Of a stretch of 64,000 nt of DNA, positions 8,527-17,387 are shown piece after piece. A program made the position numbers and the translations under genes. How positions within the stretch are numbered: position 1 is the first letter of the stretch; the number at the start of each line of letters is the position of its first letter. A model generated the notes under the pieces. It worked only from the letters and a program-made list of their open reading frames with translations, was not told the DNA's origin and made no database searches. Source of the DNA: Thermoplasmata archaeon (GTDB lineage Archaea > Thermoplasmatota > Thermoplasmata > Thermoplasmatales > GCA-001856825). The DNA is taken from positions 1 to 64,000 of the forward strand of contig JAJZYX010000003.1 of NCBI GenBank assembly GCA_021797855.1. Reading direction: 5' to 3'.

Positions 8527-9338
8527 GAGTTTCTACGACCGAACCAGCCTCTTCTGGGCGAGCCTGATTCTTTCGGAGGCTGTACTTCAGGAGGTGGCGG
8601 GTTCTGGTCTCCATCCTTTTCTTTCCTCTTCCTGGACATTGAAATCGCCCGAGCAAAGAATGCAAATGCAAGGAAGAAGAGGTAGGTTATCGCAAGGTAG
8701 CTCAGTATCAGGCTTTCAGACAACAGAAGGACCAGATTGGCAGTGGATATCAAGATAGGCCCGAGGAATTCCACATAGTGAGGCTTTGAGGTATCGTTCT
8801 TCAGGAACAGAGTTACATTAACCACATATGCATGCTGGGACAGCTGCCCCGTGCTCCATGCATAGGTGTAATTGGAACCGTAAAGGCTGAGGGTAGCATT
8901 CTTTGATAGGAGGGTGTTGGTCGGATCGAAGAGGTCTACCAGTTTAAGGGCAATGTTATTTGTAAAATTCAGCGAGGGCAGAGTGAAATTGAATACGTAC
9001 CCTCCCTGCGTGTTAGTATAGCTGTAGTGGATATCGTAGGTGACCGATGAAATGGTGAGGGAGGCTGTGGCTTGGTGTGGCGCGCTTGAAATGGAATCAG
9101 AAATGCCTGCCATAGCTAGGAAGAATGCGATCAATATCGCTATGAGGCCATAGAAAGCCCTGTCGGAGAATCTCCAGGCTTTTGTATAATGGAATACGAC
9201 GAGAAGGATTACTGGTATCAGGAGGTAGAGGAATGAAATATAGAAGGAAAGGTACAGCAAGATAGATGATACGACCGTTCCCACTGCGAGTCCATAGATG
9301 CCGTTTTTCCTCCGTTTTCCAGTAACCCCTTCCCACAT
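8523..9338 (-). CDS. Membrane protein of unknown function with an extracellular beta domain
   Basis: A 271-residue protein. It begins with basic residues and three closely packed hydrophobic helices (about residues 14-75), then a roughly 110-residue Asn/Thr/Tyr-rich region with alternating strands and several N-x-S/T sites, probably outside the cell. One or two C-terminal helices (about 195-230) follow, and the tail is charged and proline-rich (PPPPEVQPP) and presumably cytoplasmic. No family recognised. The TAG stop overlaps the bcp stop by 3 nt in opposite orientation. The start ATG at 9338 is 34 bp from divergent truD. Confidence 0.65.
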   Translation of the reverse strand: MWEGVTGKRRKNGIYGLAVGTVVSSILLYLSFYISFLYLLIPVILLVVFHYTKAWRFSDRAFYGLIAILIAFFLAMAGISDSISSAPHQATASLTISSVTYDIHYSYTNTQGGYVFNFTLPSLNFTNNIALKLVDLFDPTNTLLSKNATLSLYGSNYTYAWSTGQLSQHAYVVNVTLFLKNDTSKPHYVEFLGPILISTANLVLLLSESLILSYLAITYLFFLAFAFFARAISMSRKRKEKDGDQNPPPPEVQPPKESGSPRRGWFGRRNS

Positions 9339-9371
9339 CTTGTTCTGAGAGGATAAAAGAGTTAATTAATA

Positions 9372-10595
9372 TTGTTGAAGGAATTTCAAAACGTGGACTT
9401 TTCCATAATAGGAATCAAGGGTTACTACTTCGATCTCAAACCTTCGGGAGGGAAGCTCAGGAGCCAGCCTGAGGACTTTTACGTGGAGGAAGTTGTCGAA
9501 GGTTTGGAGAAAAAGGATGAAGGAAACACCCTCGTTCTTAAATTGAGAGCAAAGAACTGGGAACACAATAGGTTGATCAGGTTTGTCGCAAGGATTTACC
9601 ATGTGTCACAAAGGAGAGTCTACTTCTCTGGAACCAAGGACAGGAGAAGCGTCAAAGTGCAATATCTGAGCATTCCCGGCGTAAAATATAGAGCATTCAA
9701 CCTGGTCGACGTTGAGGTGCTTGACCATTTCTATCTTGATGCCCCGTTAACCGTTGGCTCCCACAGTAAGAACCTCTTTAGAATAAGGGTTGAAGGCGCA
9801 GATGAGCGAGTTTTTCTAACCAATTGCAGGGAAGTCTCCGCAAAAAAGGTGATACCTAACTTCTACGGACCACAACGATTCGGCCCTCTAAGACCAGTCA
9901 CTCATCTTGTTGGGAGGGAGATCGTTAAGGGGAATTTTTCTGGTGCAGTAAATCTTTTCATAGGCTATCCCGGAGAGGATAGATTTGCGGACTTGAGGAA
10001 GGAATACATTGATAACCCGGACCCAAAAGTCGGGTTGGAGAAGTTTCCGAAATCTCTGGACTTGGAAAGAAAGGTCATGGAGCATTTACTTTTGAAACCT
10101 GGGGATTACTCAGGAGCAATAAAGGTGCTTCCTGACAACCTTGTCTCAATGTTCGTGCACGCGTATCAGGGATACGTATTCAACAAGATACTCAGCAGGC
10201 GCCTCGAGCTTCACACGCCAATCCTCCCTGGGGACATATACAGATTTGGAGATAAGACCGTGAGAGTAAACAGCATAAACATTGAAAGAATAGCCTCATC
10301 CTTCGAAAGAGGGGTTGGCTCGCCTACCGGCCTAGTGGTTGGAAGCAGAGTAGATCTTGCAGGCGGAAAGATGGGCGAGATAGAGGATGAAGTGCTCAAG
10401 GAAGAGGGGATAAGACAGAACGACTTCAAAATTCCATTCGGTCTAAACTCGAATGGTGAGAGGAGGGATCTTTTCTTCAGGCCGGAGGACTTCGAATTTG
10501 ATGGGTCAACAGTCAAGTTTTCTTTACCTCCCGGTGCTTATGCCACTTCAGTAATGAGGGAGATAATGAGGGTAGATGAGATGGCCAACTATTGA
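9372..10595 (+). CDS. truD: tRNA pseudouridine(13) synthase TruD
   Basis: A 407-residue enzyme that isomerises U13 in tRNA. It has the family opening (IGIKGYYFDLKPSGGKLRSQPEDFYVEE), the catalytic motif SGTKDRRSV with Asp90 as nucleophile, and the TRUD-domain segment in the second half (VHAYQGYVFNKILSRR; FELPPG-like 'FSLPPGAYAT'). The frame has no ATG near the expected N-terminus, so a TTG at 9372 (or 9375) must be the start; this is the only start consistent with the conserved first strand. Its 3' end overlaps the convergent protease gene by 7 nt. Confidence 0.92.
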   Translation: MLKEFQNVDFSIIGIKGYYFDLKPSGGKLRSQPEDFYVEEVVEGLEKKDEGNTLVLKLRAKNWEHNRLIRFVARIYHVSQRRVYFSGTKDRRSVKVQYLSIPGVKYRAFNLVDVEVLDHFYLDAPLTVGSHSKNLFRIRVEGADERVFLTNCREVSAKKVIPNFYGPQRFGPLRPVTHLVGREIVKGNFSGAVNLFIGYPGEDRFADLRKEYIDNPDPKVGLEKFPKSLDLERKVMEHLLLKPGDYSGAIKVLPDNLVSMFVHAYQGYVFNKILSRRLELHTPILPGDIYRFGDKTVRVNSINIERIASSFERGVGSPTGLVVGSRVDLAGGKMGEIEDEVLKEEGIRQNDFKIPFGLNSNGERRDLFFRPEDFEFDGSTVKFSLPPGAYATSVMREIMRVDEMANY

Positions 10596-11656
10596 TCCTT
10601 CCTGAAAATTGTACCGCAGTCGTCGCATCGGTATAAATCGTCATAAAGCAGTGTTAGGTGTGATGAACCGCAGTTCTTGCACGCACCAGCCTTCCTTACA
10701 GGAGTGATAGGTAAAGGATTATAGGAAGGGAGAGCATTTGGAACTGATCCCCGTGCTCTGTAGGCTGATACTGCTTGCATCACGTATGCTACCAGAACAA
10801 CAACTCCACCGACTAAGGAGACCAGCACCATCGCACTTATGAATGCATTTGTATAACTGGAAGCTAGGGGGTCACCATACCCAAGTGGCATCAGTAGAGA
10901 TGGCGAATCAATCGAAAAATGGAATAATACGTCCGCGTACAACCCAAATCTGAGGTACAGGATTCCGAGAAGAACACCCCCTAGCATGGCCTGGGGCACC
11001 TTAGATAGATCCCATGATGTCACATGAGCGAAGCCGAATATCACTGAAGAGATTATTAGGACCGTTATCTCAGGCATCCCGAACTTGTACCCTCCGCCCC
11101 AGATTACCCTGTACCAAGGTAGGTCAGATGGTCGGGACTTAGACTGCTTCCCATGTCTGCTCCACGTATAGTAAAGATAGAGTGGGATACCCATATAAGC
11201 GACTCTGGATATGAGCTCTTCATACAACCCCGCATTGGTGATTGTCAAGAAATTCAGGTAGAATGGGGTGGAAGTGGTAATAGGAGTTATAACTGGGTGA
11301 CCCGCCAATCCTATCAGGCCTATGTAGACCACAGAAAGAAAGTAGTTAAGTGCAAAGAATTCCGTGAGCCTGAATAACGGAGAATTCTCAAATTTCTTGG
11401 CAGAACGATACAGCCCAACCATCAGGAACACTATAACCGCTATTACCACCAGCACTAGCCAGATGGCTGTGAATGTGCCGGAGAGATATGCTATTAAAAT
11501 AGGAATGGGGACTATTACGAATAGGGGAAAAGGAGTTTGAAGCATATTGTGAAATGTGGGCTTTAGAAGGATGACAGTCATTGCCAGGTCTACGATCATC
11601 ATTACTGCCCAAAGCACCGACAGAACTGCAACAAATATCACGTATCCCTTGTTCAT
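10589..11656 (-). CDS. CPBP-family intramembrane metalloprotease with C-terminal zinc ribbon
   Basis: A 355-residue multi-helix protein. The abortive-infection/CAAX-protease (CPBP, Rce1-like) motifs are present in order: EELISR (EExxxR), FGFAH (FxxxH) and HFSID (HxxxD/N), which place the metal-binding residues within the membrane. About 30 residues at the C-terminus form a separate zinc ribbon with CKNC and CDDC pairs. The substrate is unknown; CPBP proteins in prokaryotes process peptides or act as membrane scaffolds. The ATG at 11656 overlaps the stop of homoserine dehydrogenase by 4 nt (ATGA), so the two are probably cotranscribed and translationally coupled. Confidence 0.82.
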   Translation of the reverse strand: MNKGYVIFVAVLSVLWAVMMIVDLAMTVILLKPTFHNMLQTPFPLFVIVPIPILIAYLSGTFTAIWLVLVVIAVIVFLMVGLYRSAKKFENSPLFRLTEFFALNYFLSVVYIGLIGLAGHPVITPITTSTPFYLNFLTITNAGLYEELISRVAYMGIPLYLYYTWSRHGKQSKSRPSDLPWYRVIWGGGYKFGMPEITVLIISSVIFGFAHVTSWDLSKVPQAMLGGVLLGILYLRFGLYADVLFHFSIDSPSLLMPLGYGDPLASSYTNAFISAMVLVSLVGGVVVLVAYVMQAVSAYRARGSVPNALPSYNPLPITPVRKAGACKNCGSSHLTLLYDDLYRCDDCGTIFRKDQ

Positions 11657-12624
11657 CTGGTTACCCTTTCAGCCCTGGACAGTAATATGTCGTTTAATAC
11701 TGTTGCGGCAGATTCCAGCGGCCCGTCATGGTCAGTGAATAGCGTGAGATGATTGAAGATGTCAGTATTGAACCTTATGAGCATAGCTGGACCTACTGTA
11801 TTGGAATAGATGCTGTTTCTCTCTATCCTCCTGTATTCGACCTTCACTCCTTCAGGCGTCACCTCAGTTATTTGCCTGTTTCCATCCTTAACCTCACTTT
11901 CCTTAGCGAGAATTGTCGCGTCCTTTATAGTCCTGGTTGAACCGTAAATTCTTCGGTGCAAGATCGTACCCTTTCTCGCGGAATCTATTCCCTCGAGATC
12001 ATCCCTCTGGTCCTTTTCAGCTATTCCCATCCTGATCGCCTCTTCCTTGGCGGATGCCTTGCTCCTTCCTCCTTCCATTTGGGAGATGACGAATGTGCTG
12101 GTTGCATTCAGAACCCCTTCAACCGACAGGAACTTGGCTGGCTTGACGCAGTAGTCCATGAGGTTGAATACTGGCATCCCCCCGCAGACCGTTGCCTCGT
12201 ACCTTATAGACCTCCCCATTTCCTTGGCCACCCCAAACGCATCAAAATCAGAGACTAGGATGCTCTTGTTTGCCGTTACCACATCCTTTTCATTTTCAAA
12301 CGCCTTGACCACATGATCAATCCCGGGTCGTCCGTCCTTTGTGCTTTGCGTGATTTCCACAACTATATCTGATTCCAGATCCCTTATCGCCGAAGATGCG
12401 CTTATCCTTTCAAATGAGTCGAGTGTTTTGAGGCCTCCGCCTTCCTTGGCCTGAATGATTCTTGTAAGCGGAAGTCCGTCAGTGATTACTGTCCCCGTCG
12501 TATCGCTGACCGATACAACATCAATCTTTTCGCCAGTGGACGCACGAATGAAAGGTCCCTTCTCGTTAATAAGTTTCAGGAGATTCTTCCCTATCGAGCC
12601 CAACCCAATTAACTGGACTCTCAT
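11653..12624 (-). CDS. hom: Homoserine dehydrogenase
   Basis: A 323-residue NAD(P)-dependent enzyme converting aspartate semialdehyde to homoserine, the branch point to threonine and methionine. It shows the nucleotide-binding GLGSIGKN at the N-terminus, 'TANKSILV', 'YEATVCGGMPVF' and 'GVLNATSTFVISQM' in the substrate domain, and the 'DLEGIDSARKGTIL' helix. There is no ACT domain, as in short archaeal forms. A TATA-like box (gataataaaac) at about 12641-12652 supports ATG 12624. The CPBP protease gene follows with a 4-nt overlap. Confidence 0.93.
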   Translation of the reverse strand: MRVQLIGLGSIGKNLLKLINEKGPFIRASTGEKIDVVSVSDTTGTVITDGLPLTRIIQAKEGGGLKTLDSFERISASSAIRDLESDIVVEITQSTKDGRPGIDHVVKAFENEKDVVTANKSILVSDFDAFGVAKEMGRSIRYEATVCGGMPVFNLMDYCVKPAKFLSVEGVLNATSTFVISQMEGGRSKASAKEEAIRMGIAEKDQRDDLEGIDSARKGTILHRRIYGSTRTIKDATILAKESEVKDGNRQITEVTPEGVKVEYRRIERNSIYSNTVGPAMLIRFNTDIFNHLTLFTDHDGPLESAATVLNDILLSRAERVTR

Positions 12625-12706
12625 GTTAATCGCATGTTACATTGTTTTATTATCTTTATTTAGCCGGAAGGAGAAATGTTAAATCATTGTAATTCAATAT
12701 TAGTTC

Positions 12707-13369
12707 ATGGGCGAAGACAGGGTCCTTCCCTCCCTCTCGAAGAGTACGGATGAATACATGGCAGCAAGTGAACTCCTGGAGGATGGACTTCTTGAGGAAG
12801 CAGAGAAGCACGCTAGGAAATCTATTGAAATAAAGAAAAACATCGACGCTCTCATACTGCTCATTGACATTCTCGAGAGACAGGGAAAGGATTCATCGGA
12901 TTTTCTGAAGATGCTTCAGGACGAATACCCTGCCAACCCGGATACGTATCGTAGGCTTTCGCTTTCATCTCTGAAATCTAATAAGGAAGAGGCCCTATCG
13001 TACATAAACAGGGCAATCACCCTGATGAAGAAGCCCATCTACTATTTCGATAAGGCAGGTTTGCTGTACTCAATGGAAAGGTACGCGGAGGCGCTCGCAT
13101 CCATAGATATGGCCATAAGGATGGAGAACAGGAATACCTCTTTCTGGGACCTTAGGGCTGAGATACTTATGAAGATGCAGAGGATGAATGATGCGAAGGA
13201 GTCCTGCGACATTTCCCTCAAGATAAATCAGAGGGACAGGAGAGCACTGGTCATCCTCTCCAAAATTTACTTGATCTCAGGAGACAAAGAGAAGGCTAGG
13301 GAGATGCTCCTTAGAATTGAAGATAGGGACGAGGAAATCAAAAAGTTGCTCGATGAAGCTATCTCTTAG
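12707..13369 (+). CDS. TPR-repeat protein
   Basis: A 220-residue soluble protein made almost wholly of helical pairs with the TPR pattern (for example AELLEDGLLEEAEKHARKS, then FDKAGLLYSMERYAEALAS, then WDLRAEILMKMQRMNDA), giving about five repeats. TPR stacks mediate protein-protein contacts; no partner domain is present and the partner is unknown. A TATA-like box (aaatgttaaatc) lies about 25 bp before ATG 12707. The stop interlocks by 4 nt with that of convergent apgM. Confidence 0.82.
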   Translation: MGEDRVLPSLSKSTDEYMAASELLEDGLLEEAEKHARKSIEIKKNIDALILLIDILERQGKDSSDFLKMLQDEYPANPDTYRRLSLSSLKSNKEEALSYINRAITLMKKPIYYFDKAGLLYSMERYAEALASIDMAIRMENRNTSFWDLRAEILMKMQRMNDAKESCDISLKINQRDRRALVILSKIYLISGDKEKAREMLLRIEDRDEEIKKLLDEAIS

Positions 13370-14580
13370 GCACCGTATTTGTCCGACTTGTTTGCAGAAC
13401 TCAACAGGACATCTATAAGATCGTTGCCTCTAAGTCGAAGATATCCGTCCTTTGAGCTGATCTCGTCAAATTTCCCCACGCCATCGCGTCTGCAACCAGG
13501 ATACCTCAGAAGTATCGGGACTGGATCTGAAGTATGCTCCCTTACGCTCGCGGGTGTGGAATGATCCCCAGTGAAGCATATCAGAATATCGTCCTTTATC
13601 TTCATGATTGTGTCCGTCATCGCAGAATCTATCCTTTCTATGAACTCCTTCTTTGCCACTCCCTTGCCATCGTGTCCTGCAATATCTGTTCCCTTGACAT
13701 TTACGAGCATGAAATCCACTTCCCTCAGTCCCTCCACGGCAGCTGAAAATTTCTTCTTGATGTTCGTGTCCGTCGATCCTGTCACGCCAGCAGGCGTATA
13801 ATCTTTTAAGCCGACGAGCTTGCAGATTCCAGATACCAGAGCCACTGCGGCAACAAAGCCACCCGTGAGGGAGTGTCTTTCCTTGAAACTCGGAAGGATT
13901 GGTACCTGACCCCCACCCCTATACAGGATTGCATTTGCTTCCATGAGCCCTTTCCTCCTCCTCTCCTTGTTTATTTCATGATCCTTGAGGATAACAAGAG
14001 AGCGTCGGTAGAATTCGTTAAGGATTCTTGCTGTCTTTTCTCCCTTTTCCGAGGTAGCAACTATTTTTTTAGGTTCTAAATTGTCTGAGTGAGGGTCGTT
14101 GTCAGAAACTTCGGTTGAAATGCCATTTCCCCTTAGCACCAGGGCTCCTCTGTGCTCCGTACCCTCCTTGAAAAGAATCTCCACATCTTCAATCTTCATA
14201 TTCAGGGACTTCGCTAGGTCTGATGTTCCTTCCCTGATTCTTCCTGCTCTCCTATCTAGAACAATTCCAGATTCATCCACGGTAGCGAAATTTGCCCTGA
14301 AGGCAATGTCGCCTCCCTTCAATACAAGACCTGTACCCATAGCCTCGAATGGACCCCTTCCCGTGTAATATTTGTACGGGTCGTAGCCGAGATAGTTGAG
14401 GTGTGAGGTGTCCGATCCAGGAATTATTCCTGGTTTTATAGGGTCTATTAGACCAACCATACCTTCTTCTGCAAGTCTATTTATGTTTGGCTTTTCTGCT
14501 GCCTCCAAAGGCGTTTTACCACCAAGTTCCTTAACGGGTCTGTCCCCAAGTCCGTCTGCAATTAACAGAAGAATCTTCAC
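13366..14580 (-). CDS. apgM: 2,3-bisphosphoglycerate-independent phosphoglycerate mutase, archaeal type
   Basis: A 404-residue alkaline-phosphatase-superfamily enzyme that interconverts 3- and 2-phosphoglycerate. It shows 'LLIADGLGDRPVKELGGKTPLE', 'GIIPGSDTSHLNYLGYDP' with the catalytic Ser of the SDTSH motif, 'RGPFEAMG', 'DIAGHDG' and 'FTGDHSTP'. Length fits the archaeal ApgM family (about 400) and not bacterial GpmI (about 510). The start is a GTG at 14580, placed about 25 bp after the TATA-like box attttataaag. Confidence 0.94.
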   Translation of the reverse strand: MKILLLIADGLGDRPVKELGGKTPLEAAEKPNINRLAEEGMVGLIDPIKPGIIPGSDTSHLNYLGYDPYKYYTGRGPFEAMGTGLVLKGGDIAFRANFATVDESGIVLDRRAGRIREGTSDLAKSLNMKIEDVEILFKEGTEHRGALVLRGNGISTEVSDNDPHSDNLEPKKIVATSEKGEKTARILNEFYRRSLVILKDHEINKERRRKGLMEANAILYRGGGQVPILPSFKERHSLTGGFVAAVALVSGICKLVGLKDYTPAGVTGSTDTNIKKKFSAAVEGLREVDFMLVNVKGTDIAGHDGKGVAKKEFIERIDSAMTDTIMKIKDDILICFTGDHSTPASVREHTSDPVPILLRYPGCRRDGVGKFDEISSKDGYLRLRGNDLIDVLLSSANKSDKYGA

Positions 14581-14610
14581 TTATTGTAATACCCTCTTTA
14601 TAAAATAAAT

Positions 14611-15342
14611 TTACCGAAGAAACACCAATGCACCAATGCAAGTTGCAAATGAGACTGAAAGAAAATTGACAGAGTACTTCGTTAAATATCCCCTGTTCTC
14701 CAGCGTTTCTCCAAGAACGGAATCGAATAGGTTCCCGGCGAACGCAATGAGGCCTGACATGAATGTAAGGTCAAGCATTGAAATGAGCGAAACGGAACCT
14801 AACACACCAAATATCACAAAACCAAGAATGGAAAAGAATAGGGGAAATATTAGGGAGACTATCGTTCCAAGGATGGATATCCCCCCATTGATTCCCGTTT
14901 CTGCAGGTTTAAGGGTTAGGATCATATAGGTTCCTTCATCCAGGGACCCTATCTCTGAGGCCGCCGTATCTGAAAGTATTGTTCCGAGAGCAACAATATA
15001 CAGGAAAAAGACCACCTTTGGAGAGACTCCCCAGAAATTGATCAGAGATACTGCGGCAGGAATAGCACCCGCTGCGAAGACATTCCTAGCCCCTCTCTCC
15101 CCCTTTATCCCTTCCTGCAGGCTCCAGCTTTTTTTCTTCTCAAATCCAGCAAGGGTTGATATATATGAAAGACCCAAGAACAGGAATAGCATTACGAAGT
15201 ACAGCCACCCACCTCCTATTATGATGAGAGACCCTATGACAGCCGCGGTTATGGCCCCTTCCCTGCTGAAAGCTTTGATCTTGATACCTAGTATAAAGAG
15301 GAGAGGTATCGTGATTAGGAGGACTAGGTTGTATTCGTCCAT
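14611..15342 (-). CDS. DUF92-family integral membrane protein
   Basis: A 243-residue protein with six or seven hydrophobic helices and the family motif SDTAASEIG (about residues 122-130), plus 'FAGNLFDSVLGETLE' near the C-terminus. DUF92 includes plant VTE6, which phosphorylates phytyl phosphate; an isoprenoid-phosphate kinase role here is a family-based guess. The TATA-like box (atttataaaat) about 25 bp upstream supports ATG 15342. It is divergent from kptA. Confidence 0.8.
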   Translation of the reverse strand: MDEYNLVLLITIPLLFILGIKIKAFSREGAITAAVIGSLIIIGGGWLYFVMLFLFLGLSYISTLAGFEKKKSWSLQEGIKGERGARNVFAAGAIPAAVSLINFWGVSPKVVFFLYIVALGTILSDTAASEIGSLDEGTYMILTLKPAETGINGGISILGTIVSLIFPLFFSILGFVIFGVLGSVSLISMLDLTFMSGLIAFAGNLFDSVLGETLENRGYLTKYSVNFLSVSFATCIGALVFLR

Positions 15343-15481
15343 GCGCCTTTTGAAATCCTGATATTTTATAAATCGTTTGTTATTTGAACTTTTTGGACAT
15401 CATTTACGTTTTCATCCTATCTTTAACCAATGTCACCAGGTTCCTGCAAAAGTTATATTACTCCTTTCACAATTTGCTTTG

Positions 15482-16222
15482 GTGCCAACAGAAGAAATCC
15501 GAAAGTGCATGGTCCATGGATACTACAGGGGTAGAAATTGCCCCTCGTGCGGTGAGGAGGGAAAGTTCGTTCTCTCTGACGAAGAAGTGGACATGCTAGG
15601 GAGAATCATAACAGGGATATTAAGGCACAAACCAGAGAAGTACCATCTTGAAATATCAGACAGGGGCTACGTAAACATAGACGAGATGGTACAGGAAATA
15701 CGTTTTTACTACAGAAGGTTTCACTTCGTCGGACCCTCCCACATATTTGCCATTGTCCTCACTGACCAGAAAGGGAGATACCAGCTCACCGAAAACAAGA
15801 GGTATCTCAGAGCCACCTACGGGCACTCAATTGATGTAGACCTTACCGATCTACCCACAGATGGGATACCGGAAATTCTCTATTACCCGACCAACAGGGA
15901 GGAATTTGAGATACTCAAGGAAAATGGAATTCTACCATCAGACAGAAGATGGATCCATCTCTCCAGTTCCAAGGAGAAAGCATATATCGCAGGTCTTTAC
16001 CACTTCGATGTTCCTCTCGTAATCCCGATAAAAAGCGATAATATCTTAGACACCGGTGAAAGCATATACCACGCAGGGCAGGAGGTTTTCATCTGCAAAT
16101 TTGTTCCACCAGATAGTATGCTTGAGCCAGAGGAGTATGAAGGCAAAATTGACGAGAAAACTTTGGAAGAAATAAAAGTCTCAAAAGAAAGAAAGATGAG
16201 AAGCAAGCAAGAGGGCTGGTAG
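15482..16222 (+). CDS. kptA: RNA 2'-phosphotransferase KptA/Tpt1
   Basis: A 246-residue enzyme that transfers a 2'-phosphate from RNA to NAD. Landmarks are a short N-terminal zinc-finger-like stretch (C-x2-HGYYRGRNCPSC), the ILRHKPEKYHLEISDRGYV core with the conserved Arg-His, 'RYLRATYGHS', and a 'WIHLSSSKEKAY' strand. I chose GTG 15482 so that the first Cys is included and because a TATA-like box (agttatatta) lies 25 bp upstream; ATG 15509 would lose that Cys. The last codons and the TAG stop lie inside the tRNA-Ala gene. Confidence 0.88.
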   Translation: MPTEEIRKCMVHGYYRGRNCPSCGEEGKFVLSDEEVDMLGRIITGILRHKPEKYHLEISDRGYVNIDEMVQEIRFYYRRFHFVGPSHIFAIVLTDQKGRYQLTENKRYLRATYGHSIDVDLTDLPTDGIPEILYYPTNREEFEILKENGILPSDRRWIHLSSSKEKAYIAGLYHFDVPLVIPIKSDNILDTGESIYHAGQEVFICKFVPPDSMLEPEEYEGKIDEKTLEEIKVSKERKMRSKQEGW

Positions 16223-16284
16223 ATCAGCGGAAGATCGCCTGCTTTGCAAGCAGGAGGTCCGGGGTTCAAATCCCCGCCAGTCCA
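16213..16284 (+). tRNA. tRNA-Ala (anticodon TGC)
   Basis: A 72-nt cloverleaf. Acceptor stem 16213-16219 pairs with 16277-16283 (one G-T pair), the D stem is GATC/GATC, the anticodon stem CCTGC/GCAGG encloses TTTGCAA with anticodon TGC, and the T stem CGGGG/CCCCG encloses TTCAAAT; discriminator A, no encoded CCA, no intron. Its first 10 nt are the end of kptA including the TAG stop. An internal TATA-like box (aataaaag, about 16171-16178), within kptA, is about 38 bp upstream. Confidence 0.95.
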
Positions 16285-16351
16285 TCGAAGATTTGTTGGT
16301 CAGGAGAATGCAGCGAACGGATAACCCTTGCCACCATTGGTCCAACACCCA

Positions 16352-16903
16352 TCACAAAATATCCTTTGAACTTATGACTTTTGCAAATTCTTCGTTTATT
16401 GATGCAAGGTTAACCTTGTGCACTAAGCCAGCTGCGATCCTGTTCCCTTCCGGGTCTACCCTGTCGAAGGTTGCACATCCATCTTCTATTACATGGCTCC
16501 TAAACCCAAGGTTACCAGACATCCTTGCCGTGGTGCTTACGCAGTGGTCTGTTACAAAACCAACATAGAACACCTGCGGATCTTTCATCTTTCGAAGAAT
16601 TGACTCGAGATTCGTGCCTATAAAAGCACTATTCACATGTTTCGTAATGACGAGCTCATTTGAAGCTGGTTCAGCTTCCTCTATAAACTCGAATGTAGGT
16701 TTACCCTCTCTGAAGAGCGATGCCGGGTTAGAGGATTCGTGCCTAACGTGAATTATTCTGAGCCTTCTATTCCTAAAGGTGACAATAAGTTTATTGATCA
16801 CTTTTTCCGCATAAGGATTGTTCCTTTTGCCGATCTCAGGCTCTAACCATGCCTTCTGAGCATCTATCACAACCAGAACTGCACCCTTTTCCAATTTTGT
16901 CAT
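16352..16903 (-). CDS. Isochorismatase-like cysteine hydrolase
   Basis: A 183-residue protein of the isochorismatase/nicotinamidase superfamily. The catalytic triad can be placed: Asp14 in LVVIDAQ, the Lys in 'LVITKHVNSAF', and the Cys in 'GFVTDHCVSTTARM', preceded by the usual cis-peptide region. The metal-binding residues typical of nicotinamidase are not clear, and a better nicotinamidase candidate lies at 25185-25706, so the substrate is unknown. A TATA-like box (aatattaatag) is about 25-35 bp before ATG 16903. Confidence 0.82.
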   Translation of the reverse strand: MTKLEKGAVLVVIDAQKAWLEPEIGKRNNPYAEKVINKLIVTFRNRRLRIIHVRHESSNPASLFREGKPTFEFIEEAEPASNELVITKHVNSAFIGTNLESILRKMKDPQVFYVGFVTDHCVSTTARMSGNLGFRSHVIEDGCATFDRVDPEGNRIAAGLVHKVNLASINEEFAKVISSKDIL

Positions 16904-16983
16904 CTTAGCCAGCAGATTTAGATTGTCTATTAATATTGTGACCCACCTTACATTTCATTCCAAGAACTTGTATTCGCTCATTA

Positions 16984-17003
16984 AATAGTTGAGATAAACT
17001 ATT
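16984..17003. repeat. Inverted repeat upstream of tRNA-Ser
   Basis: Perfect 7-bp arms aatagtt/aactatt around gagata, extended by two further matched pairs after one mismatch. It lies 37 bp before the tRNA-Ser gene and partly coincides with the TATA-like region, so it may be only the AT-rich promoter, or a binding site. Confidence 0.4.
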
Positions 17004-17039
17004 AAATTCCCAGAATCTCTCCCCCCACTGTGCTTCCTT

Positions 17040-17124
17040 GCCAGGGTAGCCTAGTCCGGCCAAGGCGATAGATTCGAGATCTATTGCTCGAGAGAGCTCG
17101 GGAGTTCAAATCTCCCCCCTGGCG
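17040..17124 (+). tRNA. tRNA-Ser (anticodon CGA)
   Basis: An 85-nt class II tRNA. Acceptor GCCAGGG/CCCTGGC pairs perfectly with discriminator G, as archaeal serine tRNAs have. The anticodon arm ATAGA-TTCGAGA-TCTAT gives CGA; a long variable arm (TGCTCGAGAGAGC) follows, and the T arm is GGGAG-TTCAAAT-CTCCC. No intron, no encoded CCA. Confidence 0.95.
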
Positions 17125-17387
17125 TAAATCAAAAGCCGTGACTTTTCAATCGTATAAAGGGAAAATAGGATTATTTTATTTGCAGTTAGATTACCCGTTT
17201 GGACTGAATCAAATAACTACAAATGCAGATCATTATGCGGAATTTTATAATTAGATTGTAGAATTGCGCCTGTGACCTAAGTATCTGCGGATTGTCGGAA
17301 ATCTGGAAATGTACCAAAATAGTGATATGAGTGTATGGCAAGTAGACAAGCTCTTAAATTTCATCCCGACCTTGGTATTTGGGAGAC

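Noticed and set aside
16352-16903. Nicotinamidase
   Set aside because: It has the superfamily triad, but the gene at 25185-25706 has the metal-ligand segment and is next to pncB, so that one is the better candidate.
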